Assembly: GCF_018069875.1 (NCBI RefSeq)
Contig: NZ_JAGQDF010000001.1
Coordinates: 558,001-622,000, forward strand
Direction: 5' to 3'
Source of the DNA: Ideonella alba
GTDB taxonomy: Bacteria > Pseudomonadota > Gammaproteobacteria > Burkholderiales > Burkholderiaceae_C
Length of the DNA stretch: 64,000 nt
The stretch's first letter is position 1, and each line of letters opens with the position of its first letter. The notes below the pieces were generated by a model. It ran no database searches. It worked only from the letters and a program-made list of their open reading frames with translations, and was not told the origin of the DNA. The translations under genes were made by a program, and so were the position numbers. This document shows positions 26,621-35,916 of the stretch, piece by piece.

Positions 26621-29600
26621 TCAAGGGGGCGGCCACACACGCACCAAGCGCACCCCGAAGTTGCCGTAGTGGAGGCCGGGGCGGTTGAGGAGGCGATACG
26701 AGGCGCGGCACCGTGCCGCCGCGTCGGTGAACGCCCCGCCCCGCAGGGCTCTATCGCCGCGGTCGCCATCCTCCGCCGGCTGGTTGGCCGCCACCTGGTC
26801 GGCCTCTTCATGCCAGCCGCGCGCAAGTTGCTCGTCGGTCAGGGCATTGGCGCAGAACTCACACACGTTGCCCTGGGTGTCGGCCAGGCCCAGCGCGGTG
26901 AAGCCGCGGCTGAAGCAGCCCACCGGGCTGGGGCGCGCCCAGCGGGTGTTGGCATGGTTAAACAGGGTGGCCGGCGGTGGCGTGTCGTGTGCGGCTGCGG
27001 GCTCCCCGCGCAGCGGCCCGCGCGCGGCGGCTTCCCATTGCACTTCGGTGGGCAGGGCCAGGTGGGGCCGCGACGCGGGCTGGCCGTCTGGGCCGGGGGC
27101 TTCGTCCCACTGCGCATCGGCCCATTCGGCATAGGCGCACAGGGCGCGCCAGCTGATGCCGGTGACGGGCTGCAGCGGGTTGTTGAAGTCGGCATCGTCG
27201 GCCATCGTCCACTCCCAGCGCTGGCCCTGCGGGCTGCGGCGGAACCAGCGCCATTCACCCACCGTCAGCGGCAGCCGGCAGGCCAGGAATCCGGGCAAGG
27301 GGGCCTGCCAGGCCGGTTGCTCGTCATCCTCGTCACCACCGCCAATCCAGAAGCGCTGTTCCTGGTTGCGCTCGCTCGGCCCCACCTGGGCCCACAGCAA
27401 CGGGTGGGGCCGCAGCCCTGGGCTGGCGTTCGGGCGGGTGGGCCGGATGAACTGGTAGCGGATGTTGTCGCCCAGTTCACCCAGCGCCAGCCCGGCCTGC
27501 AGCCGCAGGCGCAGCCGCTGCCCGGCGCCCTGGAAGGCGGCGGCGCGCCAGCGCTGCCAGGCGGCCTGCAGTTCAGCCGGCAGGGCCACGGCGGGCGGCG
27601 CATCCAGCAGATCCAGCAAGCCGCTGGCGCGCACGCCGGCCAGGCTGGCGGCGCCGGCATCCAGGCTGTGCAGCAGCAGCACGCGGCGCAGGTGCTGCAG
27701 CGCGGGGTCAGGCGGCCGCGGCTTGGCGCCGGCGGCAGCGTGCTCGCCCCAGGCGCCTTCGGGTTCCAGCCGGGCCTGCAGCGCCGGCAGCACGCCCGCC
27801 AGCGCCGGCCACAGCGGCCCGGTAGGCTGGCCGGTGGGCTCGTCCGGGGCGCCGGCCCGGGGCGCGGCAGGGCCATCGACCGCCAGCAGGGCCTGCAGCC
27901 AGGCCCGCAACCGCGGCAGCGGCAGGCCGAGCAGCGCCAGGCCCAGCACCTCGGCGCCTTCGGCCGCGGGCGGCTCTTCCAGGCGGCCTTGCTGGCCCTG
28001 CAGGGCCTCAACCGCCTCGTCGCCCAGCAGGTCGCGCAGCGTCTTCCAGAACTTGTCCCGGAACACCGGGCGCAGGCGCTGCAGCACCAGGAACTGCCAG
28101 CCCGCCGCGCCGGCCTTGCGCGGGTTTCGCCAGTCTTCAGCCTGGCCCAGGTTCAGCGCGGCGCTGACACCGAAGGTGTCGCCCCACAGGCCCAAGTTCG
28201 CCCTGCACCAACGCTGGCCGTCTTTCGTGATGTCTCGCCAGGTGCCGTCGCCAAAGAACTCTGGGAAGTCGCTGACCACTTGCCGGCTCGCCAGTTCCAT
28301 TTCCCGCGCATCGCGCGGCGGTGGGTTGTAGCAGTCGTTGAGTAAGTCCTCCCAGGGCACGGGCAACCCGTCCTTCAGCAGCCCGGCCCACACCGCCTGC
28401 GGCACGGCCTGCCAGGCCTGGCTGCCGTCCTGGGCCAGGGCGCTGATCTCGGCTTCGTCGCTGTCGTGCGGCAGCGCCGGCAGCCACAGCCGCCGCAGCA
28501 GCCCGGCGCTGGCCGGCGGGTTGGTGGCCAGCAGGGCGCAGCTGGCCAGGAATTCGCCCCAGGCCTGGTGGTCGAATGCCCAGGTGCTGCAGGCGTCGTC
28601 CACCTGCACCACGCCCAGGGCGCGGGCGGCGCGGGCGAAGCGCTTGCGCAGCGCCTCTTCGGGGTGGGTCAGGGCGGCGTCGGTGCTGCGGTGCAGCCAG
28701 GGGGCCACGCTGTCAAAGGGCTGCTCACCGGCGGTGCGGTCGGTGCCGGCGGCGGCCGGGCCGGCATCGGCGGCCCACTGGGCCAGGGCCTGGCCGGCCA
28801 GGCTGCGCACCAACTGGCCCTTGAGCGTGGTCACGCTGGGCGGGCCCTGTTGCTGCCAGCGTTCGTCGTCTTCAATGGCGGCGCAGTCTTCGCTGGTGAG
28901 CAGCACATCGTCGGCAGGGCCCACGCCCAGGGCGCTGTCGTCCAGCGCGTTGTCCGCCTCGCGGGCCTCTTCGTGGCCGGATTCCCGGCCGCGGGCGCGG
29001 CGCAGCCGCTGCCACAGCCAGGCGTTGAACAGCGCGGCGCGGTCGCCCGGCAGGGCCTTCAGGCCGCTGTCCATCAGTTCGCACTGGGCGGCCAGCTGCT
29101 GCGGCCGGCCGCACAGGCTGAGCGCGCCCTTCACCGCAGCCAGGGCCTTGAAGCGGGCTTCCACCTCGCCCGGGAACCACTGGCCCAGGTAGGCCTTGAT
29201 GTGGCTGTCGGTCCAGTCCTGCACCTCCACCTTCAGCACCTTGAACTCTCCCAGCGCGTCGGCGTGCTGGGGGCGAATGCTCAGCAGCAGCGGCAAGCCG
29301 GCAGGGCCGCGCAGCAGCGCCTGCATGGCGCCCACCACCTGGCGGGCGCGCGCCGGGCGCTGGCCGGCATGGGCCACCCGCAGTTCGTTCAGGCCGTCCA
29401 GCAGCACGCGGGCCTTCAGGCCGCGTTCGCGCGCCCAGCTGCCCTGGCCGGCCAGCAACTGCAGCAGTTCGGGCGGCAGCTGGTGGCTCAGCTGTTCGCG
29501 CAGCCAGGTGTCGGGTGACTCCTGCGGCAGCAGCTTGTTCAAGGCCAGGTACACCGGCAGTTCATGCGGCGGCGGCTGGCCGGCGTCGTCTGCCGTGGGC

Positions 29601-31156
29601 ACAAAACTGCCGGCATGCCACTGCAGCAGCCGCCGTGCGGCGCGCTGCAGGTGGTGACGCAGCAGGGTGCTCTTGCCGGCACCGGGTTTGCCGCGCAGCA
29701 GGTAGCCGTTTTCCTTCATCGTGCTGTCGCGCTCGAGCAGCAGTTCGTGCAGGCTTTGGTACTTCCTGTCCTTCTCTTTCAGCGGCACCAGGTCCAGCGG
29801 CACAAAGCGCTGCGGCAGGCTGGGGTGCATGGCCTGAGCGCATTGCGCCCAGCAGCGCAGCAGGTACTGGCGCAGTGACAGGGCGGGCTGCTGGGCCACC
29901 TGCCGCAGCAGGCCGGGGCTGGGGCTGAGCGGGGCGTCACCGGGCGCCACCAGCAGGTCCCACAGCTGCTGCTGCTCGGGACTCAGCCGGTCGGCCTGGC
30001 TGGCCAGGACCTGGGCGGCCTCCAGCACGCTGTAGTAGGGCTGGATGGCCACGCGGCCGGGCGCGGCCTGGCCGGCGCCCACGGGCACGTCTTGCAGGTG
30101 GCTCACGCCCAGTGCCAGCGGGGCCTCGGCGCCATCGTGGGCTGCCTGCGCAGCGATGGCGTGGGCCAGCGGCAGCAGCGCCTCGCTCTTCTCGCCCAGG
30201 CCACCCACCGGCAGCATCTGCCAGCCCGGCCCCAGCGCGGCCGTGAACGCGCAGCGGCGCAGGTGGCGTGGTTCCAGCGCCATCAGGTCGTGTTGCCAGC
30301 TGGGGGGCGCCGCGGCGCGCAGCAGCCACAGCGCACCCAGCGCCAGGCTGGCGCCGGCAGACGGGCCTTCCAAGGTGAGCAACGGCTGGCCGTCGCGGCG
30401 GTACAGGTCCCAGGCGATGGCGGTGTCCTGCAGCGGCCAGGCGCCGTTGTCGCGCAGGTCGGCCAGCAGCGCCTGGCGCAGCTGGGCCAGGGTGTCGTCC
30501 CATTCGGTGTCCACGCGCAGCAGCAGGCTGCTGGCGGGCGCCGGCACCAGGCACAGGCGGGCCCCGGGTTCAGGCACCAGGCGCAGGCTCAGCTCGGCCT
30601 GCACGCCTTGCCGAAGCGCCGTGTTCACCAGCACCACCGGCAGCGTGCAGGCGGGGCCCGCCTGCGGTGGCAACCAGCTGTGCCACGGGGTGCGCGCGGC
30701 CGGGTTGGCGGCCTGCGGGTCTGCCGCCGGCCCGCTGCGCACTGCCGCCTGCAGCCAGCGCGCGGCAATGCCCATGGCCTGTGCCAGATGCTGTTGCGTG
30801 ACGATGCTGAGCGGCGCGGTGTCGGGCCCGATGCCCAGCACCTGGGGCGGGGTGTTGGTGTGCAGGTCATGGCCGGCCAGCAGCGCATGCACCACCCGCT
30901 GCACCTGGTGCAACGGGCGCTCCACCCACAGCCGCGGCCGGCCTTGGGCATCGGTCAGCGGCGGCAGCTCAGCCACGATGGGCAGATGCGCGTCCAGCAG
31001 CGCCGCCGCATCGGTGGTGTGGGCCGGCAGGTCGGCCACGAAGGGCAGCAGCTGCGGCGGCAAGGCGCCTTCGCGTGCCAGCAACAGGTGCTGCCAGCCT
31101 TCGGCGCTGAAGCCGGGCAGGCGGGCGATGAAGTCCTGGATGTCTTCGGGGCGCAT
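26621..31156 (-). CDS. LNF2: Lon-like protease-NACHT NTPase-FGE/lectin receptor
   Basis: Giant protein of 1511 residues; start at MRPEDIQDFIARLPGF rather than 21 codons upstream. Its Lon-like region is the most Lon-like of the six: Ser266 in LEGPSAGASLALGAL and Lys323 in LPVGGLGEKSEALLPLA. NACHT has Walker A GKPGAGKS (Lys495) and Walker B RVLLDGLNEL, then WAFDHQAWGEFLAS. HEAT-like LALGELGDNIRYQ leads to a C-terminal FGE domain (about 1290-1511: CRLPLTVGEWRWF, QGNVCEFCAN, ALRGGAF, FGVRLVRVWPPP). Only the second FGE cysteine is kept. The gene ends in a DGR-type variable region and the Avd-like gene follows on the same strand. It is divergent from LNF3. Confidence 0.88.
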   Translation of the reverse strand: MRPEDIQDFIARLPGFSAEGWQHLLLAREGALPPQLLPFVADLPAHTTDAAALLDAHLPIVAELPPLTDAQGRPRLWVERPLHQVQRVVHALLAGHDLHTNTPPQVLGIGPDTAPLSIVTQQHLAQAMGIAARWLQAAVRSGPAADPQAANPAARTPWHSWLPPQAGPACTLPVVLVNTALRQGVQAELSLRLVPEPGARLCLVPAPASSLLLRVDTEWDDTLAQLRQALLADLRDNGAWPLQDTAIAWDLYRRDGQPLLTLEGPSAGASLALGALWLLRAAAPPSWQHDLMALEPRHLRRCAFTAALGPGWQMLPVGGLGEKSEALLPLAHAIAAQAAHDGAEAPLALGVSHLQDVPVGAGQAAPGRVAIQPYYSVLEAAQVLASQADRLSPEQQQLWDLLVAPGDAPLSPSPGLLRQVAQQPALSLRQYLLRCWAQCAQAMHPSLPQRFVPLDLVPLKEKDRKYQSLHELLLERDSTMKENGYLLRGKPGAGKSTLLRHHLQRAARRLLQWHAGSFVPTADDAGQPPPHELPVYLALNKLLPQESPDTWLREQLSHQLPPELLQLLAGQGSWARERGLKARVLLDGLNELRVAHAGQRPARARQVVGAMQALLRGPAGLPLLLSIRPQHADALGEFKVLKVEVQDWTDSHIKAYLGQWFPGEVEARFKALAAVKGALSLCGRPQQLAAQCELMDSGLKALPGDRAALFNAWLWQRLRRARGRESGHEEAREADNALDDSALGVGPADDVLLTSEDCAAIEDDERWQQQGPPSVTTLKGQLVRSLAGQALAQWAADAGPAAAGTDRTAGEQPFDSVAPWLHRSTDAALTHPEEALRKRFARAARALGVVQVDDACSTWAFDHQAWGEFLASCALLATNPPASAGLLRRLWLPALPHDSDEAEISALAQDGSQAWQAVPQAVWAGLLKDGLPVPWEDLLNDCYNPPPRDAREMELASRQVVSDFPEFFGDGTWRDITKDGQRWCRANLGLWGDTFGVSAALNLGQAEDWRNPRKAGAAGWQFLVLQRLRPVFRDKFWKTLRDLLGDEAVEALQGQQGRLEEPPAAEGAEVLGLALLGLPLPRLRAWLQALLAVDGPAAPRAGAPDEPTGQPTGPLWPALAGVLPALQARLEPEGAWGEHAAAGAKPRPPDPALQHLRRVLLLHSLDAGAASLAGVRASGLLDLLDAPPAVALPAELQAAWQRWRAAAFQGAGQRLRLRLQAGLALGELGDNIRYQFIRPTRPNASPGLRPHPLLWAQVGPSERNQEQRFWIGGGDEDDEQPAWQAPLPGFLACRLPLTVGEWRWFRRSPQGQRWEWTMADDADFNNPLQPVTGISWRALCAYAEWADAQWDEAPGPDGQPASRPHLALPTEVQWEAAARGPLRGEPAAAHDTPPPATLFNHANTRWARPSPVGCFSRGFTALGLADTQGNVCEFCANALTDEQLARGWHEEADQVAANQPAEDGDRGDRALRGGAFTDAAARCRASYRLLNRPGLHYGNFGVRLVRVWPPP
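26635..26735 (-). other. DGR-type variable region in LNF2
   Basis: Coding-strand variable codons are CTC CTC AAC CGC, then GGC CTC CAC TAC GGC AAC, every one ending in C. They are embedded in constant codons TGC CGC GCC TCG, CGC and CCC identical to LNF1. The downstream block is shortened (ATTCAG lost) but CTGAACACC past the stop is kept. Confidence 0.7.
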
Positions 31157-31260
31157 GCGTGGACCTGTGGTTCTGGCGCCTGGCGCGGGGGCAGGGCGGC
31201 CGGCCCATTCTGCCGTCACTCCTGCGCGTTATCGGGCGCAGCGGGCGCACCATGCCTTTA

Positions 31261-31421
31261 GGCGACGCTGAACAAGTCGCCGCGGATGGGCGCGCCCTGA
31301 TTCGGGATGGGCTGCAAGGCGCACACCACAGCCATAGCCCGGGCTATGGCGAGGATGTGCAACGCCGCAGACCGCCCGAAGCAGGGATGCGCACGCCGCG
31401 AGGGGCTTGTTCAGCGTTGCC
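31261..31421. mobile_element. 161-bp MITE between LNF2 and LNF3
   Basis: Terminal inverted repeats GGCGACGCTGAACAAG and (reverse complement of the right end) GGCAACGCTGAACAAG differ at one position of 16. The element is flanked on both sides by TTTA, or, moving one base inward, TTAG, which fits the YTAR targets of IS5-group elements. It encodes no transposase. An internal 18-bp perfect palindrome CCATAGCCCGGGCTATGG lies at 31332-31349. It occupies the promoter region shared by the divergent LNF2 and LNF3. Confidence 0.75.
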
Positions 31422-31464
31422 TTTAGCATCGGGCCTGCCCGCTTCACCTGCGGCCATCGGCCCG

Positions 31465-34400
31465 ATGCACCACTTCCTCCACCCCTCCGTACTTGAGAAC
31501 CGCCTGATCAACCAGGCGGTGGATGTGGCGCTGACCGCCACCCACGAGCGCCCGGCGCTGCCGTCTGAGATCGCCTGGATTCACCTGGGCCGCGCGTTCC
31601 CGCCGTGGCTGCTGCTGTGCCACCAGGTCTACTTTGAGAGCGCCCACCGGCAGGCGGGGCAGGGCATGGATGCCCGCGTGGCCCACGCGCTGCAGGCCCG
31701 CCAGGGTGCGCTGCAGATCACCGGCTTTGCCGCCGACGACGGTGATGCCCACTGCCGGCCTGCCCACGCAGGCGGCACGCACTTCACCCCCGCCCAGGTG
31801 GCTTTCCTGGCCGCACAGGCTGCCGCGGGCCAGCCCGAACCCGACGACCTGCAGGCGGCCCTGCTGGCGCGCTGCTGTGTGCAGGGCGGCCTGCCGCCGC
31901 CGGACCTGTCGCTGCGCGTGCTGCTGGTGGGCGGCTGGCAGTACGCCCACGGCGCCAGCCAGCCCGCGTGGCTGGATCTGTGGCGCGTGCCCGAACCTGG
32001 CCGCCGCCTCACCCAGCCGCTGAGCCTGGTGCGCGCCCCCGGTGCCGTGCTGCTGCCGGGCGATGCGGTGTTTGAGACCAGCCTGCAGCGCGTGCAAGCC
32101 CTGCTGCGCGCGGTGCTGCACCCGGATGCACCCAGCCTGGCCTTCAGCCTGCGCCCGGCCACCGTGCCCGGTCAGGACGAGGCCACGCCGCTGTCCGCCA
32201 TCACCGGTGCATCGGCCAGTGTCAGCCTGGCCCTGGGTGCGCTGTGGCTGCTGCAGGACCATCTGCAGGCCCCGCACGCCGCCTTGCAGGACCAGCTGCA
32301 AGACCTGGCGCTGGAACGCCTGGTGGTCAGCGCCGCGCTGGGCGAGCTGCCGGACCCGGCGGCCGGCGTGCCGCCCTGGCCCAGCGTGCACCCGGTGGGC
32401 GGCATGCCGCACAAGCAGGCCCTGTTCGAACTGCTGGACGACGCCGACCGCGACGATGGCGGCACAGGCCTGCTGCTGGGCACTGCCGCCCGGCAGCCCG
32501 GCCTGGCGCACGATCCCAGCCATGCCGACCCCGAAACCCTGCCCGCCTTCATCGAGCGCCTGTGCCGCACCGCCGGCAGCGGCCTGGCCAGCCCGGAAGC
32601 GCGCCGCTTGCACCACCTGCTGGTGCAGGACGATGCCGACATTGCCGACACCCAACTCATCGAAGCCGTGCGCGCCCAGCCGCGCCCCGCCACGCTCAAG
32701 GCCTGGCTGGTGTGGCGCTGGGCGCAGCGTGCCGGCGGGCCGGATGCCGCCTTCAGCAGCAGCCCGCACCGCCTGGCGCAGCGCTACACCCAGCTGACCC
32801 TGGCTTCCAGTGAGAAGGAAAGCAACGACCCGAGCACCCAGCCCGAAAAGCCCCAGCCACCCCAGCCCTACCGCCTGGAGCAACTGCTGGACGACCCTGC
32901 GCACGCCCACCACGCCGGCTGGTTGATCGACGCCGCGCCCTTTGCCGGCAAGTCCACCCTGCTGGCCTGGCGCGAAATGGGCGCCGCCCGCCGCGCGCTG
33001 CAGGCCCTGCGCGGCGTGGCGCCGCTCACGCCCTACGCTGCCGACACGCCCAGCCGGCCGGTGGACCACATCGAGGTCTGCGTGCTGCTGCCGCTGCGCG
33101 AATGGAAGCCGCAGCCGGCCGACGAAGCCGGCCTGCGCCAGCAGTTCGAGCAGTTCCTGTTCGACAGCGCCCCGCTGCAGCGCTGGTGGCCGCGCCAGGC
33201 GGCACCCGGCCAGCCGCCGCAAGCGGCGCCGCCGCTGCCCTGGCTGCGCCACGGCATCCGCCTGCGCCTGTGCCTGGACGGCCTGAACGAATTCAGCGCC
33301 GCCACCGATGAGCTGCGCCAAGCCGCGCTGCACGCCCTGTGCAACAGCCTGGCCCTGCGCCAGGCCTTGCTGCTGCCGCCGATCTTCACCGTGCGTGAAC
33401 GCGAGCGCAGCCTGCTGCCCCACAGCCCGCTGCACCCCGGCTGGCGGCTGGCCCAGGCCAAGGTGGAAGCCTGGTCGCTGGACGCCTGCGCGGCCTACAT
33501 CGACCAGGCCGGCCTGCAGGCCGACGCGGCCCAAAGCCTGAAGCGGTTTCTGCAACCGCCCCAGGGCGCTGACGCCCCACCCGACTGGGCCGATCCCTAC
33601 GCCCACTTCCGCAGCTTCTGCACCACGCCCGGCTTCCTGGCCGCGCAATGCACCCTGCTGCGCTGGCGCCCCGGCCGCGCCCCGGCCACGCGGCGCAGTG
33701 ACCTGTTCAGCGCGCTGCTGTGGTACGCCCTCAACCAGGACCTGAAGGATCCTGTCCCCACCACCCTGCTGCCCGCGCACCTGAAGGGCGACGACGCCCT
33801 GAAGGCCGCCGAGGCCGACCACTGGCGCCTGCAAGACCGCAGCATGGGCCTGCTGGTGGACCAATTGCTGGCCACCGCCGCCGCCATGGTGGACCAGCGC
33901 GGCCTGCCCGAGTACGACGTGTCCGCCGACCGCGCCGCCCCCGGCCTGCCGCTGCACAGCGAGCTGCGCCAGCAATGGCTGGACGCCGTGCGCCGCCTGG
34001 GCCTGGCCACGCTGCAGGCCGGGCGCTTTGCCTTCGTGCACCAGCAGTGGCATGAGTTCCTGCTGGCCCTGGCCCGCGAGCGCGGTGCCGACCTGCCCGA
34101 AAACCTGGCCGCGCCCGCGCTGAACCCCAGCAGTGAGGACCTGCTGGCGCATCTGCAGCAGGAGGATGCGCGGCTGGAGCTGCCCACCGTCTCACCCCAC
34201 CATGAGCGCTTGCGCTTCACCGCCGAACTCTCGGGCGACCCGGTGGCCTGGATACGCCGCCTGCTGCCGCTGAACCTGCCGCTGGCCGCGCGCATCGCCA
34301 TCGACCACCAGCACCTGCTGGAACCCGACGGCCCCTACCCCAACACCTCTCCCGGCGACCGTCGCCGCGGCCCGCACGGCGTGCTGCAACTGCTGCGCCA

Positions 34401-35559
34401 TGTGCTGCTGCTGACCCAGTCTGACGCGGGCGCCAGGCTGAAGCCCCGCATCCGCACCAGCGGCGTGCTGGGCATCGTGGAAGCCCCGGTGCTGAACCTG
34501 CCGGCCGACGACCCGCTGCAGGCCTGGTGGGCACAGCGCCTGCGCGCGGCCTTTCAGCCGCAGGAGGTGGACCTCCGCCTGCGCATCGAAGCCGGCTTCC
34601 TGCTGGGCGAATTGGGCGACAACCTGCGCTACGAACTGGTCACCGCCCAGGCGCCCGAAGGCGACTGGCGCACCGGCCTGCGGCTGAAGGCGGCGCTGTG
34701 GGCGGTGTTCGGCAAGCCGGGGCGCAAGCAGCGCTTTGTGATCGGGGCGTCGCGGTGGGACAAGGAGGCCAAAGACAACGAGAAGCCTGCCTGCGCGTTA
34801 TGGCTCGATGCGTTCGCCATGGCTAGGCTACCGGTGACAGTGGCGGAATGGCGCTGGTTTGCCAAGAAGGGCTATGACAGTGCGGATGCGCCGTGGTGGC
34901 GGGCTGTCGGCGGCGGCGCCAGGAGCTGGGTGAGGGACCGTCCTGTCGGCCTATTCACGAGCGCCTGGGCATTGGGTGATTCGCGAGTAGCGCAGGCCGC
35001 CCAGCCCATGCTGTGCCTCAGCCCCTATGAGGCACAGGCCTATGTCGCTTGGTGCCAGCCGCTCTACATGCAGGCTGAGCCAAGCCAAGCGCCCGCCTCT
35101 GTCGCCGAGCGCTGGCCGGTTCGCGTGCCACCTGAAGGTCAATGGGAGGCCGGCGTTCGCGGACCCGCGCCGTGGTGGTCGCCGTGGCTGCGCGCGCTGC
35201 CACGCTGGCCGTTTGAGTTTGAGCATGCTGCCGCCGCGTTGCTTGTGTTCAACCATGGCAAGAAACTCAATCGCACTGCCCCAGTAGGCAGCTTCTCTGC
35301 GGGCGTCACCGCCCATGGCGTCTTCGATGCCTGTGGTCAGGTGTGGGAATGGTGCGCGAGTCGGCAGTGGGATTTTACCTATCGAACGATTGATGGCCGG
35401 CGCGAGATGCTTGCTGAGTGGTTCGACGACCAAGCGGCGAGGCGAGTGGCCGCACGTGGCGGCACGTTTTTCGACCAATTGGCGAAGTGTCGCCCTTCAT
35501 GCCGTTTTGAACTTCATCTTGGCCAAACCGGTGTACGTTTGGTACGTACAGCCTACTGA
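31465..35559 (+). CDS. LNF3: Lon-like-NACHT-FGE receptor without a DGR-type end
   Basis: Protein of 1364 residues. The start is MHHFLHPSVLENRLI because the longer frame would run through the upstream MITE. Lon-like region: Ser250 in TGASASVSLALGAL, Lys317 in HPVGGMPHK. The NACHT domain uses the variant Walker A APFAGKS (Lys496) and LCLDGLNEF, with FAFVHQQWHEFLLA after it. LLGELGDNLRYE precedes a shortened FGE domain (about 1118-1364: MARLPVTVAEWRWF, CGQVWEWC, ARGGTFFDQLAKCRPSC). From about 34750 the codon usage shifts to TTT, CAA, GAA and CTT. The final segment lacks the NNC pattern and the conserved 3' block, so the C-terminal end has a different history. It is in the same N-terminal subgroup as LNF5 and LNF6. 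Confidence 0.85.
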   Translation: MHHFLHPSVLENRLINQAVDVALTATHERPALPSEIAWIHLGRAFPPWLLLCHQVYFESAHRQAGQGMDARVAHALQARQGALQITGFAADDGDAHCRPAHAGGTHFTPAQVAFLAAQAAAGQPEPDDLQAALLARCCVQGGLPPPDLSLRVLLVGGWQYAHGASQPAWLDLWRVPEPGRRLTQPLSLVRAPGAVLLPGDAVFETSLQRVQALLRAVLHPDAPSLAFSLRPATVPGQDEATPLSAITGASASVSLALGALWLLQDHLQAPHAALQDQLQDLALERLVVSAALGELPDPAAGVPPWPSVHPVGGMPHKQALFELLDDADRDDGGTGLLLGTAARQPGLAHDPSHADPETLPAFIERLCRTAGSGLASPEARRLHHLLVQDDADIADTQLIEAVRAQPRPATLKAWLVWRWAQRAGGPDAAFSSSPHRLAQRYTQLTLASSEKESNDPSTQPEKPQPPQPYRLEQLLDDPAHAHHAGWLIDAAPFAGKSTLLAWREMGAARRALQALRGVAPLTPYAADTPSRPVDHIEVCVLLPLREWKPQPADEAGLRQQFEQFLFDSAPLQRWWPRQAAPGQPPQAAPPLPWLRHGIRLRLCLDGLNEFSAATDELRQAALHALCNSLALRQALLLPPIFTVRERERSLLPHSPLHPGWRLAQAKVEAWSLDACAAYIDQAGLQADAAQSLKRFLQPPQGADAPPDWADPYAHFRSFCTTPGFLAAQCTLLRWRPGRAPATRRSDLFSALLWYALNQDLKDPVPTTLLPAHLKGDDALKAAEADHWRLQDRSMGLLVDQLLATAAAMVDQRGLPEYDVSADRAAPGLPLHSELRQQWLDAVRRLGLATLQAGRFAFVHQQWHEFLLALARERGADLPENLAAPALNPSSEDLLAHLQQEDARLELPTVSPHHERLRFTAELSGDPVAWIRRLLPLNLPLAARIAIDHQHLLEPDGPYPNTSPGDRRRGPHGVLQLLRHVLLLTQSDAGARLKPRIRTSGVLGIVEAPVLNLPADDPLQAWWAQRLRAAFQPQEVDLRLRIEAGFLLGELGDNLRYELVTAQAPEGDWRTGLRLKAALWAVFGKPGRKQRFVIGASRWDKEAKDNEKPACALWLDAFAMARLPVTVAEWRWFAKKGYDSADAPWWRAVGGGARSWVRDRPVGLFTSAWALGDSRVAQAAQPMLCLSPYEAQAYVAWCQPLYMQAEPSQAPASVAERWPVRVPPEGQWEAGVRGPAPWWSPWLRALPRWPFEFEHAAAALLVFNHGKKLNRTAPVGSFSAGVTAHGVFDACGQVWEWCASRQWDFTYRTIDGRREMLAEWFDDQAARRVAARGGTFFDQLAKCRPSCRFELHLGQTGVRLVRTAY

Positions 35560-35560
35560 G

Positions 35561-35887
35561 AGTCAACTACACGCTGGGCCTTCTCCCGCCAGAACAGCGC
35601 TGGCTGACCCCGCCACATTGGACGCCTCTGGCGGCCGTGGCCTGCTGCCCGCCCGCTGGCCAGCGCGGGCCGAGCTGCCCTGTGCGCGCGTGGGCTATGC
35701 GGGCGGGCTGTCAGCGCAGGCGCTGCCCAGCCAATGGTCGCTGCTCCAAGCGGCTGCCGGCGGCCTGCCAGACTGGATCGACGCTGAAACCACCCTGCGC
35801 GACGAGGCCGACCACTTCAGCCTGGCCCGCTGCCACGCCTGGCTGGCCACGGCGGCGCGGCTCGCGGGCGCGGCGGGTTTGCCTTGA
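35561..35887 (+). pseudogene. C-terminal remnant of an unidentified gene
   Basis: Open frame of about 108 codons with no start codon of its own, entering from the 3' end of LNF3. The tail reads protein-like (CARVGYAGGLSAQALP, WIDAETTLRDEADHFSL). It faintly resembles the C-terminal barrel segment of TrpF-like phosphoribosylanthranilate isomerase relatives. Most likely the surviving end of a gene cut off when the LNF3 3' region was rearranged. Confidence 0.4.
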
Positions 35888-35916
35888 TGGGCCCACAGTG
35901 CTGAAGGGCCCCTACA

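Noticed and set aside
26200-26688. Arg/Ala-rich plus-strand frames between LNF1 and LNF2
   Set aside because: They run through the Avd-like gene, the hairpin and the LNF2 3' end antisense; composition is not protein-like.
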